Made by a program: the position numbers and the translations under genes | From: Charina bottae | Taxonomy: Eukaryota > Chordata > Lepidosauria > Squamata > Charinaidae | NCBI GenBank assembly: GCA_023362775.1 | Contig: JALMGJ010000005.1 | Coordinates: 66,470,463 to 66,534,462 of the forward strand | Length of the DNA: 64,000 bases | Reading direction: 5' to 3' | Shown: positions 34,919-44,867 of the stretch, piece by piece | Position numbering within the stretch: position 1 is the first letter of the stretch | How the letters are laid out: each line of letters opens with the position of its first letter | Notes under the pieces: model-generated | Databases searched by the model: none | What the model was told of the DNA's origin: nothing | The model's input: the letters and a program-made list of their open reading frames with translations, nothing else

Positions 34919-35278
34919 CAGGTAGTCCTTGGTTAACGACGGCAATTGGGATCAGCATTGCCATCACTAAGTGATATGGTCATAAAGGCAACATCACATG
35001 ACCACACCACTTAGCAAGAGCAATTCTGTCACTCCCGTTTGCCAATGTTAAGTGAATCAACATGGGTCGTTAAGCGAGGATGCCACGTGGTCATCATTTG
35101 TGACTTCCTGCCAGATTCCCCATTGACTTTGCTTGTCGGAAGCCAGCAGTCACAAATGGCGACCACGTGACCGTGGGGACATTGCGACAGCTGGAACTAG
35201 TTGTAAGTACCACTCATTCAGTGCTGTCACATGTTCGAACAGTCCCTGAATGAGTGGTTGTTAAGCAAGGACCACCTA
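34919..35278. mobile_element. TIR element flanked by TA, 360 bp
   Basis: The left end CAGGTAGTCCTTGGTTAACG matches the reverse complement of the right end TAGGTGGTCCTTGCTTAACA. A TA dinucleotide borders each end (34917-34918, 35279-35280), which fits a Tc1/mariner-type (including Tigger/pogo-like) MITE. The body has repeated CACGTGAC/GTCACGTG-like and 'TTAAGCGAGG' motifs. A second, interrupted copy lies at 43262-45373. Non-coding. Confidence 0.7.
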
Positions 35279-35280
35279 TA

Positions 35281-36090
35281 CCCAATTTTCACTTTCAAAC
35301 ATATGTATGAACAGGAATGCCCTTATGTGTGGAAATCTGCACTTTTCAAAATATTGTGATGGAGTTTGCAGCTCAAAAATGTCCTCAGAATGCATATATC
35401 TTTACATGGATGTATTGATTTGCTACATTTCTGTAATTTGTACCTACATTAAAATATCTTGAAACTGGACATGTATTTAGGGGGAAAAAGTACAAAATAA
35501 ACTTAGAATAAATTAAAAGTATTTACCTAAATGTACATTTGAGCTCTGGGGCAGAACTGAAATAAAATAATATGTAATAATATAAAGTGTATATTTAAAA
35601 TGACAAAATGCATTCTATTAGGTAAATTCATTTACAAAACTGTGTTTACTTACAAAAATGTATACTTCTTAAGGGATATGCATATGAAAACTATGACATT
35701 TATTTTGTAAATAACCCCACATAAATTGCATGAAATGAACTGAGTTTGAGAAATGAGAATAGTAAAGTTTGATGCCTTGAAAGACCTTTTGACTATAGTG
35801 CTAGAAGGAACTATGAGCAATGTATTCTATTGAATCCAAAGGAAGAGACATAATCCTGGCACCAGCACATGAACATGAAGTGTGGCACAAAAATAGTTCC
35901 AGGCAAATCATGAAACTCAATACACAGAAGTTGCTCATAAAACTGCTTGTGTAGTACTCTAATTTTAACAGGTTGCACATTCTATTTTTGTCTCATATGA
36001 ATTAGCTCTCAGGAAAGCAAGGGGAACAAAGAAAAGCAATTCCCCAAACATAACATCTTTATTGAATAATTTATATGATCTCTGCAAACT
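35281..36090. other. Unique AT-rich DNA
   Basis: No supported feature before the (ATT)n array. Confidence 0.5.
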
Positions 36091-36092
36091 TT

Positions 36093-36094
36093 AC

Positions 36095-36136
<42 letters not shown>
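36093..36136. repeat. (ATT)n microsatellite
   Basis: About 14 trinucleotide units directly at the 3' end of the R4/Dong-like LINE fragment. Confidence 0.97.
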
Positions 36137-36139
<3 letters not shown>

Positions 36140-36740
36140 CACAACAACATGAAATCACAGCTGCCAGTTCTCTAGCTGATGCTGGCCTTCATTCGCATTG
36201 AATTCTTCCCAAGAACCTAGGATGTTGTAATGTATTGGCGTAGTATATGTGTGGATCCAAGCAGTGTGGTCTTTTGTAATTGACAGATGGAAATTTTGTC
36301 AATGCACAGATTTACTTAGTGTCGCCCAAGGCTTTTTGGTATGACACCCAGTGTGCAGATAACCGCTGGGACCACCACTGCTGGTTTATACCATAATCTT
36401 TCAACTTCAATTTTCAGATCTTGATATTTTGTGATCTTCTCCAATTCTTTGTCTTCTATTCTACTACCACCTGTTATTGCCCATCAATTATCCACACTTT
36501 CTTCTTTTCAACCACAGTTAAATCTGGTGTGTTATGCACCAAGACTTTATCAGATTGTATTCAGAAATCCCACAATATTTTAACCTGCTCATTTTTTATG
36601 ACTTTTTCAAATATATGTTCCCACCAATTTTTCATTACTGGCACATGATAATGTTTACAGATGTTCCAGTGAATCATTTTGGTGACTGTGTTATCTTGTT
36701 GTTTGTAGTCATTTTGTGCAATCTTCTTGCATGAGTTGAG
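36140..36740 (-). pseudogene. R4/Dong-like LINE C-terminal fragment
   Basis: On the minus strand the translation follows the C-terminus of R4/Dong-clade non-LTR retrotransposons. Blocks in order: 'NTVTKMIHWNICKHYHVPV', 'WWEHIFEKVIKNEQVKILWD', then after a frame break 'SDKVLVHNTPDLTVVEKK', 'WIIDG', and after another 'KITKYQDLKIEVERLWYKP' and 'VVVPAVICTLGVIPKSL'. The region downstream of RT is represented; RT itself is missing. Several frame breaks and stops show it is dead. It ends at the (ATT)n array, the usual 3' microsatellite of such elements. Confidence 0.75.
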
Positions 36741-36742
36741 AA

Positions 36743-36786
<44 letters not shown>
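36743..36786. repeat. (GAT)n microsatellite
   Basis: About 14 units; gives an artefactual poly-His frame on the minus strand. Confidence 0.98.
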
Positions 36787-36787
<1 letters not shown>

Positions 36788-36796
36788 TCAATCCAC

Positions 36797-36992
36797 TGCA
36801 GAAGGAAGGTCCATTCATTGTGACTCATGGACTACAACCTACCACCATGGTCCAGTGTGGGTTGATAGGTAGAGGTTTTTTGACTTCCCAGTCCAGGGTT
36901 GTGAGAAACTGACTGGCCCAAAGTCAGCCAACTGGCTTACATGCCTAAGGGACCCTGGGACTCCATGCTGGTGGTCCAACACTTTGCCCAGG
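36797..36992 (-). mobile_element. tRNA-derived SINE relic
   Basis: On the minus strand it holds 'AGTGTTGGACCACCAGCATG', 'GAGTCCCAGGGTCCCTTAGG', 'AGTTGGCTGACTTTGGGCC' and a BovB-like 'GAGTCACAATGAATGGA' tail. Related to the 8.4/25.6/32.6-kb SINE family but diverged. Confidence 0.55.
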
Positions 36993-37189
36993 CACAGGGA
37001 GATTAAGTGATTTTGATTTCAAGAAAGAAATAATAAATAAAATTATCCCATATGTCTTGTTTAGTCATTAAATCTTTAAAGGGAAAGATTAAGACAAAGT
37101 TATTTTGGAGTTGAACAGCCTAAATAATTGAGAAATAAATCAGTAAAAAATATGCTTAATACCTGAAGTAAGGCACAAAAATCAACATC

Positions 37190-37320
37190 ATTATTAGATC
37201 TGGGAAGGCTCTTTATGCACATTTGACCTCTTAACTTTCCATTCTGTCTATCTTGAAATCCTAGGCATAATGCATGAGAAAACCCTATTTTTAGGGAATA
37301 CTCCACCTAAGGTTAGAGTT
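37190..37320. repeat. Orphan monomer of the ~172-bp satellite
   Basis: It matches most of a unit of the array at 42130-43255, in the same orientation: 'CTCTTTATGCACATTTGACC', 'AACTTTCCATTCTGTCTATC', 'ATGCATGAGAAAACCCTATT' and a degenerate 'AAGGTTAGAGTTAGAG' in place of the TTAGGG run. It lies about 5 kb from the array, with other repeats between. Confidence 0.7.
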
Positions 37321-37329
37321 AGAGAAAAC

Positions 37330-38190
37330 CCTTCTATATGTGCACCACCCTCTCCCTAAAAAGTCAAGATGGGTGAGCTAACAGAAACACAACAACTCTG
37401 TAGTGGCAACCTGCAGAAGACCTTTATATTTCGAGGAGTTAGGTGGCATGTTTTGATTTTCCTTCCCCACACCTAGAAGATTAGAGTTTATTTTGAGTTA
37501 TACTGATGTTTAACTGGCTTGTTTTTATTTCTGCTTGGCATGGGAGGGGGGAGAGAAGAAGAATATACCCACTCCTCCAACAGCCCTCCAGAACATATCT
37601 TTGTTGGAAATGGGGGGAGAGAAAACCCCCAGCTTGTTAAGTTTAAGCATAAGTTCACTCCTCCAGCCACCCCTCTAGTGGCTTGGAATGGGGGGGGGGA
37701 TGATAAGAAATTGTTTATGCTTAGGCACTGGCTTATCTGATAGCTTCCCAGGCTCTGGGAATGATGTCATGGACAGGTGCCGGGCCCCAGTAAGAATCCC
37801 AGTCAAGGTCAGGCTATGCAGCTTCAGTGCCATAGAAACTTGGTCACAGGGTTTGGGAGCCAGGCTTTGATAAAAACCTTGGGATTCTCTTTGGAGTTTG
37901 GGAACTTTGATACAGGCTCAGGAGGCTGGGTGCTGTGGGACTCAACAGCCATTCCTTTTGGGGTTATTCTCTGCTATCTTAGCCAAGTTCCTGGTAGCAA
38001 CAAGAGAATAAAGGTATCACCTTGTTTGGTTGTATGTATGTGTTTGGTATGTATGTATTTCTTTCTGTATGCTATGCTTGTTATGCTTTGTGTAATCTGT
38101 GTAAACTTTGTTTCTGTTTGACTTTGTTTGCTTAAGTTTATAATAAAGCTTTAAGTTTCTTTATCCACTGGTGTGCTATTATCTCTGGAT
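37330..38190 (+). other. LTR-like or retrotransposed sequence, unassigned
   Basis: G-run-rich sequence with a loose ~85-bp duplication (the 'ACTCCTCCAACAGCCCTCC' and 'ACTCCTCCAGCCACCCCTC' blocks), a 'GATAAAAACC' near 37868, and two AATAAA signals (about 38008 and 38142) near the 3' side. This resembles an LTR of a retroelement, but I could not find TG...CA ends or a target duplication. No gag/pol nearby. Confidence 0.35.
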
Positions 38191-38215
38191 CAGAACCAAT
38201 TGTTTGGCCCCCTGA

Positions 38216-38952
38216 TCAAGGCTTGGACTCTTGGCAACACAAACTCTCAAAATGTAACCTAACCCTTCCCCTCATCCCTCCCTTTACCCTGAGAATAATC
38301 AAAATAAAAATGAGCTGAAAGCTGACATTCTCATCTAAATGTCTTAAAAGCTCTAACTGTAAAGTTTTCAGTGCTCTTCTCTGGTGGACCATCATGTGAT
38401 CGGGGTGTTCAGTCCTTTGTCGCCCCAAGGCCAAAAGCAGTGCCACTGCACATATATCATATAGTCCTTCTCTGCACAGCAGTCTGTAAAAGCTCCCCGT
38501 GATCTTTGAAGTTGTTCTGAACACAAAAATTGTTCTTCCTGGATGTCTGATCTCATTGGGAGGAAAATCTGATTACAGCGGTGACAGTCATGCTGTGGGT
38601 CCACAAGTGCTTGGAGGACAAGGAGTAGGAGGAGAAGAAAGGCTCTCTGTGCCACGAGAAATTTGTAGCATCAAAGGGTGCATCAAGGCATGTAATAATT
38701 GAGGTAACTCTGAGATGGGATCTGAGGTCGACCCTTCATCTAGAGAGGTTTGGCGCATCAGTGCCAGAGGCACCCAGCTTTTGCTTGATGCCCTGAAGAT
38801 CTGGGCCAAAAACATGGACAGCAACTGCAATTCAAGGGCCGGCAATCCAAGGTCACCTTCTTTAACTGGGGCAAAAGTGACAGCATGGGATAGTGGGAAA
38901 TGCACCAAGCCCAAAACAAAGTGGAAGGTTGGGCCTTAGATACCCTGGACAA
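38216..38952 (-). pseudogene. Decayed coding-like block, identity unknown
   Basis: Three overlapping minus-strand frames look coding-like in succession, as if one coding sequence were broken by frameshifts. From 38914 a frame with 'LPALELQLLSMFLAQIF' and 'ISELPQLLHALMHPLML'; then from 38655 a leucine-rich 'FLLLLLLVLQALVDP' with a 'CHRC' pair; then from 38524 'FYRLLCREGLYDICAVALLL' and 'HQRRALKTLQLELLRHLDEN'. Higher GC than its surroundings. No introns or polyA tail can be shown, so a processed pseudogene is only one option; chance or an unfamiliar retroelement ORF is possible. I do not recognise the protein. The leucine run should not be read as a proven signal peptide. Confidence 0.35.
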
Positions 38953-38984
38953 ACGCAGCCAGCAGTAGGGACATGGCAGCCAGA

Positions 38985-39058
38985 TGACAACAACAACACA
39001 TTTATTACAGCCCTAAGGCCAGATACAATAAAATTATATAATAGCAACATTCTTACAT
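38985..39058 (-). mobile_element. LINE 3'-end fragment
   Basis: Minus strand 'TTATTGTATCTGGCCTTAGG' and 'GCTGTAATAAATGTGTTG'. A similar stretch lies at about 27350-27400. It may be the 3' end of the LINE at 40986-42125, split by the L2-like insertion. Confidence 0.45.
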
Positions 39059-39059
39059 T

Positions 39060-40985
39060 TATATTTGTTTATTTATTTATTTATTTGTTTATTTATTTAT
39101 TTATTTTATATAACCACCCATCTCCCCCAATGGGGAACTCTGGGCGGTTTACAATAAAATAATTAAAATAGAATATAAAATATAAAACATCAATTATACA
39201 ATACATGTAATAAATAATTATAAATCCAGATGGAAGATAGAATTAATAAGGAAGGACATTATAAGATTAAGGGATTAGCCACCCCCATGAGGAACTATCC
39301 TTTCCTCCTTCCCATGCTAGGCGGCAGAACCAGGTCTTCAGTTCTTTCCTAAAGGTTGGGAGGGAGGAGATATGTCTCAACTCTGGGGGCAAGGTGTTCC
39401 ATAGTGTAGGTGCCACCACAGAGAAGGCCCATCTCCTAGACCCCATCAGATGACACTCTCTAATTGATGGGGCTCGTAGCAGGCCCTCTCTGAATGACCG
39501 GGTGGGGCGGGTCGATAAAATGGGGATAAGACGGTCCCTCAGGTATTCTGGCCCCATGCCATGTAGGGCTTTAAAGGTAATAACCAACACCTTGAATTGT
39601 ACCCGGAAGCAAACCAGCACCCAATGCAGCTCGCAGAGCAAAGTTGTTATATGTGCAGATCTTGGTGCACCCAAAATTGCTCGCGCGGCCGCATTCTGCA
39701 CCAGCTGTAGCTTCCGGATAGTCTTCAAGGGTAGCCCCATGTAGAGCGCATTGCAATAATCTACATGGGAGATGACGAGAGCATGAGTGACTGTTCGGAG
39801 GGCATTGCGATCCAGGAATGGGCGTAACTGGCGCACCAACTGAAGTTGTGCAAAAGCCCTCCTAGCCATGACTGCCGCCTGCTCTTCGAGCAGGAGTCAT
39901 GAGTCTAGAAGGACCCCCAAGTTCCACACCGGTTCCGAATGGGGCAGTGCTACCCCATTGAGAACCAAAGATGATAATTTCCCAGAAGACACTAAGCCAT
40001 CAATCCACAGACACTCGGTCTTGCTAGGGTTCAATTGAAGCCTGTTGTTCCCCATCCAGGCCCTCACAGCCCCAAGGCACTGGGACAGGGTGGTCACTGC
40101 ATCACTTACTTCACCTGGGATGGAGATATACAATTGAGTATCATCAGCATACTGATGATACCTCATCCCATGGTGTCGGATGACCTCACCCAGCGGTTTC
40201 ATGTAGATGTTAAATAGGAGAGGAAAGAGAACCGAACCCTGCGGCACCCCACACAAGAGGGGCCGAGGGGCAGATCTCTCCTCTCCTATTACCACCAACT
40301 GGGAGTGGCCCCGGAGGAAGGAGGTGAACCAGCGTAAAACTATGCCACCCACCCCCATCTCCCTAAGCCGCCCCAAAAGGATACCATGGTCAATGGTATC
40401 GAAAGCCGCTGAGAGATCCAAGAGAGCCAGGATGGATGCACTACCTCCATCCCACTCCCACCAGAGATCATCCGTAAGCACGACCAATGCAGTCTCCATC
40501 CCATAATCATAGCCTGGACCCATCCACATGTCACCTCCCTGGCCAATTTTACCAGCCAGGAAGGGCAGGGATCTAAATAACATGTGGTGGAATTAACAAT
40601 TCGGAAAATCCTGTCCACTTCCTTAGGTCCAACAGGATCAAATCATTCCCAGATAATAGGGCAAGACCACTCTCCCGGCATCTCCCCAGACTGCAGTTCA
40701 CGCATGGAGTCCAACTTAGACCGAATCCGAGCGATTTTATCCTGCAGATGCTCAGCAAATTCTTCCGCACGGCCCTGTAGGTGGGTGGTCGGTACCACCC
40801 TACCCAAGAGAGATCGAGTAATCTTGAACAGGGCCGTCAGACGGCATTCTGCGAATGCAATAAGAGCGGAGAAATATTCACGTTTCACTGCTCTTACTGC
40901 CACAAGGTAGGCCTTAATAGCGGCTCTAGATTGTGTTTGGTCCGATTCCGCCTTTGTCTTTCTCCAGCGGCAAAAGTTTTATATA
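39060..40985 (-). pseudogene. L2-like LINE with internal deletion
   Basis: The longest LINE relic here. Minus-strand blocks in order: the pre-RT region ('AVRAVKREYFSALIAFAEC', about 40900), 'CYLDPCPSWLVK' (40600), then directly RT blocks 'METALVVLTDDLWWEWDGG', 'LLDLSAAFDTIDHGIL' (first catalytic Asp), 'CGVPQGSV', 'HQYADDTQLYISI' (YADD catalytic box intact) and 'WMGNNRLQLNPSKTECLW'; after a frame break the C-terminus 'ISHVDYCNALYMGLPLKTI', 'QNAAARAILG', 'WSVVAPTLWNTLPPELR'. Compared with the copy at 9.2 kb, the N-terminal RT blocks ('NYxxVSNxPF') are missing between 'SWLVK' and 'METAL'. The 3' UTR 'AGAGTTCCCCATTGGGGG' and a (TTTA)n tail end it at 39066. Endonuclease missing. Confidence 0.92.
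39066..39107. repeat. (TTTA)n at L2-like 3' end
   Basis: Tetranucleotide tail next to the L2-like 3' UTR. Confidence 0.95.
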
Positions 40986-42125
40986 TATAAAACAAAACAA
41001 AAAAACAATTAGTATAATACGATCTGAAATTGATTAAGAATGAAAATACTAAAATAAATTGAAATAAAATAATATGTTAAGAAATTCTAAATCTAAGTGA
41101 TGGTGTGGCGTATTGTGCAGATGGTAGCACAGAACTGGGAGGATATTTTTGGGTCCTTGTCCGAAAGAAGTAGCATTAAATAGAAATCACCCTCCCTGCC
41201 TGGAAATTTCGTCAATATCAGATATATAAGGATCTGTCTAGAGTCCTAATATAGGGAACAGTATAACAACATATGGCTTAGGGTTTCTATTGAGCCATCG
41301 CCACATGGAAATAACCGAAGGTGCATAGGAGTACCCTTAAAACGTCTGAAAAGGACTGCTGAGGGCAGTGCGTCCAGCCTGGCTGAAGTGAAAGCTTTAC
41401 GAAATTTCAAAATTGTGATGGATGATAAATAAGAAGCTGGAACGAACCCTTATGGAAGGAAATGACAAATATTAGGGTGTAGCACCTTACTTAAATTTGT
41501 TTGGAGATCTATATCCCAGATTTGTTGTTTCAGGGCAGTTCTAGCATTATCAAATCCTAATGAGCACAGACTTTCCATAGAGAAGCCCCAGCAATTTAAT
41601 TTTATCTAAGGCTTTTTTTAGCCACGATGACTTAAAATGATCTCTAAATACTAATGAGGCTAAACCTATAGGCAACAGAATTAACTTTAGCCAGAAGGTA
41701 AGAAGAAGGAACCATGCTCTGGCATCCAATGAAACTATACCTATTTCTACCCGTAGGATGGCATTTTTGATACTTTTTGGTACCATCAGTATGGCTCTAA
41801 TGAACTTATTCTGAATGGGTTCAATAATATTAAGCTTTGCAAGGGAACAGATTTGAAAGCCATAAAGAAGCTGAGAGACTACCTTAGCTTGAAAGACCTT
41901 GCAAGCTGCAGGAATATAATGGGCTCCTTTTGAATGGTAGAATCTTGTAATAGCTGATGAGGTACGCTGTGCAACACTTGCCCGGTAAAGAAAATGAGCA
42001 TTCCAGGATAAGGAAGCATGGAATTGCACTCCAAGGTATTTATAGGTGTGCACCTGTTCAATTGGAGTCCCATTTATTTGTGAATCATATGATGGTGTTG
42101 GGCAAAAACTAAGACTTTTGTTTTC
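40986..42125 (-). pseudogene. Non-LTR retrotransposon RT C-terminus, unassigned clade
   Basis: Minus strand: from about 42090 'YKYLGVQFHASLSWNAHFLY', 'AITRFYHSKGAHYIPAACK', 'VVSQLLYGFQI', 'IEPIQNKFIRAILMVPKSI' and 'DARAWFLLLTFWLKL' in a 167-codon open stretch (42053-41550). After a stop, a C-terminal zinc-finger-like 'LRLFPCGDGSIETLSHMLL' with Cys-Gly...His...Cys follows near 41300. The pattern (thumb region plus CCHC-type C-terminus) is typical of non-LTR elements of the I/Jockey assemblage. RT catalytic boxes lie upstream and are missing, cut off where the satellite begins. Confidence 0.75.
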
Positions 42126-42129
42126 TCAT

Positions 42130-43255
42130 AATTTATTGGCAAAATGCACTGGAAAACCCTTTTTTAAGGTAAACTCAAGTTAGGGTTAGGGTTAGGGTTA
42201 GTCTTCCTTGAAGTCAGGAGCAAAAACCACCATCATGGTACCATTTGGGGAGCCTCTTTATTTCAAGTGGGCCACTCAGCTTTCCTTACCATCCACCTTG
42301 AAATTCTTGGCAATATGCAAGGGAAAACCCTATTCCATGTAAAACTCAACTTAGGGTTAGGGTTATAATTAAGCTTCCTTGAAGTCAGGAGCAAAAACCA
42401 ACATCACAGTTCCATTTGGGTTGCCTCTTTATGCCTGGTGTACCACTAAGCTTTCCATAACATCCACCTTGGAATCATCGCAACAATGCATGGGAAAACC
42501 CTATTTCCATGTAAAACTCAACTTAGAGTTAGGGTTACGGTTAGGCTTCCTTGAAGTCAGGAGCAAAAACTGACATCACAGTTCCATTTGGATTGCCTTT
42601 TTATGCCCTGTGGACTACTCAGGTTTTCTTACGATCCACCTTGGAATCCTCGGCAAAATGCATATGAAAAGCCTATTTTTAAGGTAAACTGAACTTAGGG
42701 TTAGGGTTAGGGTTAGGCTTCCTTGAAGTCAGGAGCAAAAAGCAACATCACAGTTCCATTTAGGGAGCTTCTTTAAGCAAAGTGGACCACTCAGCTTTCC
42801 TTACCATCCAGCTTCGAATCCTCAGCAAAATGCTTGGGAAAACCTTATTTTAAGGTAAACTCCAGTTAGGTTTAGGGTTTGGGTTCGGGTTATGCTTCCT
42901 TTAAGTCAGGAGCAAAAACCAACATCACAGTTCCATTTCTGGAGCCTCTTTATGCCTAGTGGGCCCTTGATCTTTCCATACTGTCTACCTGAGAATCCTA
43001 GTCAAAATGCTTGGGAAAACCCATTTTCCAGGGAAAACTCTACCTAGGGTTAGGGTTAGGGTTAGGCTTTCTAGAAATCAGGAGGAAAAACCAACATCAC
43101 AGTTAAATTTGGGGGTCCTCTTTATGCCTACTAGACCAGCCAGCTTTCCTTCCCATCTTCCTCAGAATTCTAGGCAAAATACATGGGAAATCCCTATTTC
43201 CAGGGAAAGCTGCAGGTAGGGTTCGTGTTTTGGTTGGGCTTCCTTGAAGTCAGAA
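42130..43255. repeat. ~172-bp satellite array containing TTAGGG runs
   Basis: About 6.5 tandem units. The marker CTTCCTTGAAGTCAGGAGC (with variants) starts at 42203, 42374, 42546, 42718, 42894, 43066 and 43239, giving spacings of 171-176 bp. Every unit has the same order: 'GGAAAACCCTATTT', 'TAAACTCAACTTAGGG', a 2-4-unit (TTAGGG) stretch, the marker, 'CAACATCACAGTTCCATTTG', 'CCTCTTTATGCC', 'CTTTCC'. The telomere-like runs decay in some units. No coding frame. Size close to a nucleosome repeat. Confidence 0.93.
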
Positions 43256-43261
43256 CTCGTA

Positions 43262-43400
43262 ATCATTGACTGATTTTTGGAAGCTGGCAGGAAATTGCTA
43301 GGTCCTCACTTATCAACCATCACATCTCGCTTAGTGACTGCAACAGGGACTGCAGGGATTGCCTTCATTAAGCAATGCAGTTACATGACATTGCACTTTA
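43262..43400 (-). mobile_element. TIR element (34.9-kb family), left piece
   Basis: It matches the reverse complement of 34919-35278 ('GGCAGGAAATTGCTAGGTCC', 'TCGCTTAGTGACTGCAACAG', 'AAGCAATGCAGTTACATGAC'). Its left end is missing; on the right it is split by the L1 insertion. Confidence 0.7.
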
Positions 43401-44265
43401 TTTTTTTATAAGGATTTTTTTAATTTTCAAGCAAAGATAAAAGCTATAGAAAAACAAAAAACTACAAAGAAAAAAAAGAAAAAACTAAAAAAAGTGTGGA
43501 AACACAAGAGAATTTTTTTTTTAAATTACAAAAAGAGGTGACTTCCGACTTTTAACAGCAAGGATATACAACAATTTTCCATAATCAATCCCTTACTCTA
43601 TATTAAACCAAAATCACACTATTTCTATAAATCATTCCATTGGCACATTATAAAAATCACTAAATACAGTTGCTTCCTCCCCTTATATTAATACACACAC
43701 ACACACACACACACACATATGCATGCATGCATGCATACATACCTACATACCTCCTAATCAACTTCCCCCCCAAAGATAACATTTAATTATTTCCTTCCTA
43801 CTACTATTCTGTACATTCCTGTCTACTATAATAAAGATCAAACTAAAAAACGTATAAATTGTCTGCCATTATACTTGATAATAGAACAATTTTAATAATC
43901 TTAATCATATTAAACCCAAAACCAGACATTTATTATTTTTTTATTATACCTTAATAATCTTTGGGGGAGGTGGGCGGTCATATAAATTTAACAATAAATA
44001 AGAAATAAATAAATCTTAATCCAAATTGTTAAAGATAAATGAAGTCAGCCAAACCCTAAAAGCAATCCCGATAAATATTCTTAAACCCTTATCCCACTTC
44101 GAAGTAAAGCAAAGCATTTACATATCCCCACAATGCACACAGAGCTTTTTTCTTAAAAAAATCAAACAGCCCAACTGCCCCCCTCAAAAACTCCAACTTC
44201 TCTTCAGAAGACCTCCCATACATAATAACCCCATCTTTTCCATGGCATTCCATCAGAAGATCAAT

Positions 44266-44538
44266 TTAACTTATGTCTTGCAACTTGATCTCTCCCTTTA
44301 ATTTCTTCCACTTGACTATCCGATCTTCATCCAGCATTTCAACAGAAGTCAAAGAGACATTTCTGTCACTGTTAAGTTCCTCAGTTTCATCCATGACATC
44401 CCCAACCAGATGACACATTTTAGACCTCATATTATCCACAGTGTCCTGAATGCCTTGCAAAAAAACTTGGTAGGAATCAGAAAGAATCTTTTTAAAATCT
44501 CTGTGGAAGTCAGAGAAAGTCTGTTTAAAATCTTCCAT
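44266..44538 (-). pseudogene. ORF1-like N-terminal fragment
   Basis: 90 codons starting ATGGAAGATTTTAAACAG, acidic and rich in Phe/Leu/Ile at heptad spacing. It stops before any RNA-recognition or C-terminal domain. L1 ORF1 begins with a coiled coil of this kind. Not functional as is. Confidence 0.5.
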
Positions 44539-44811
44539 GTCTCACGCAGTGGCACCCCCTAGAAGTTTAACCAGTGAAAGTCAAAGATATGAAAGAATTG
44601 CAGAATGTGTTTACATAAGCGAAAGTGAAATATGCAGACAATTCCCTAGGGAAAGTAGAAGCAGAAAACTAAAAGTTCAAAACAGCCGATTCAACATGTA
44701 GGAAAATGCTAATATCTTCAAATTTAGTACAAGAATAATAACAGGGAGACAATTCTTTACTCTCGATCCTCCTTAATATTTGGGTGGAAAACAAAGTCCA
44801 AAACTTCCCAG

Positions 44812-44867
44812 AGTCCCTCTTCTGGGGGAGATGGGCAGTGATAAATTTGATAAATAAATAAATAAAA
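44812..44867 (+). mobile_element. L2-like 3' tail inside the L1-type element
   Basis: 'CCCAGAGTCCCTCTTCTGGG' followed by 'GGAGATGGGCAGTGATAAAT' and AATAAATA. It points opposite to its host element. A second tail of the same type is at 43958-44014. Confidence 0.6.

Noticed and set aside
37330..38190. Firm call of an endogenous retrovirus LTR
   Set aside because: AATAAA signals and LTR-like composition are present, but no TG...CA ends, TSD, primer-binding site or coding region could be shown, so it is left unassigned at low confidence.
38392..38655. Small secreted protein with a leucine-rich signal peptide and Cys-rich mature part
   Set aside because: Tempting, but frames on either side also look coding-like in continuity, which fits a frameshifted larger sequence better. 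No promoter, splice or family match.
42180..43070. TTAGGG runs as a true interstitial telomere
   Set aside because: The runs are only 2-4 units long and recur at fixed positions inside a 172-bp unit, so they are part of a satellite.
42130..43255. CRISPR-like array
   Set aside because: Units are 172 bp throughout with no unique spacers, in a vertebrate genome.
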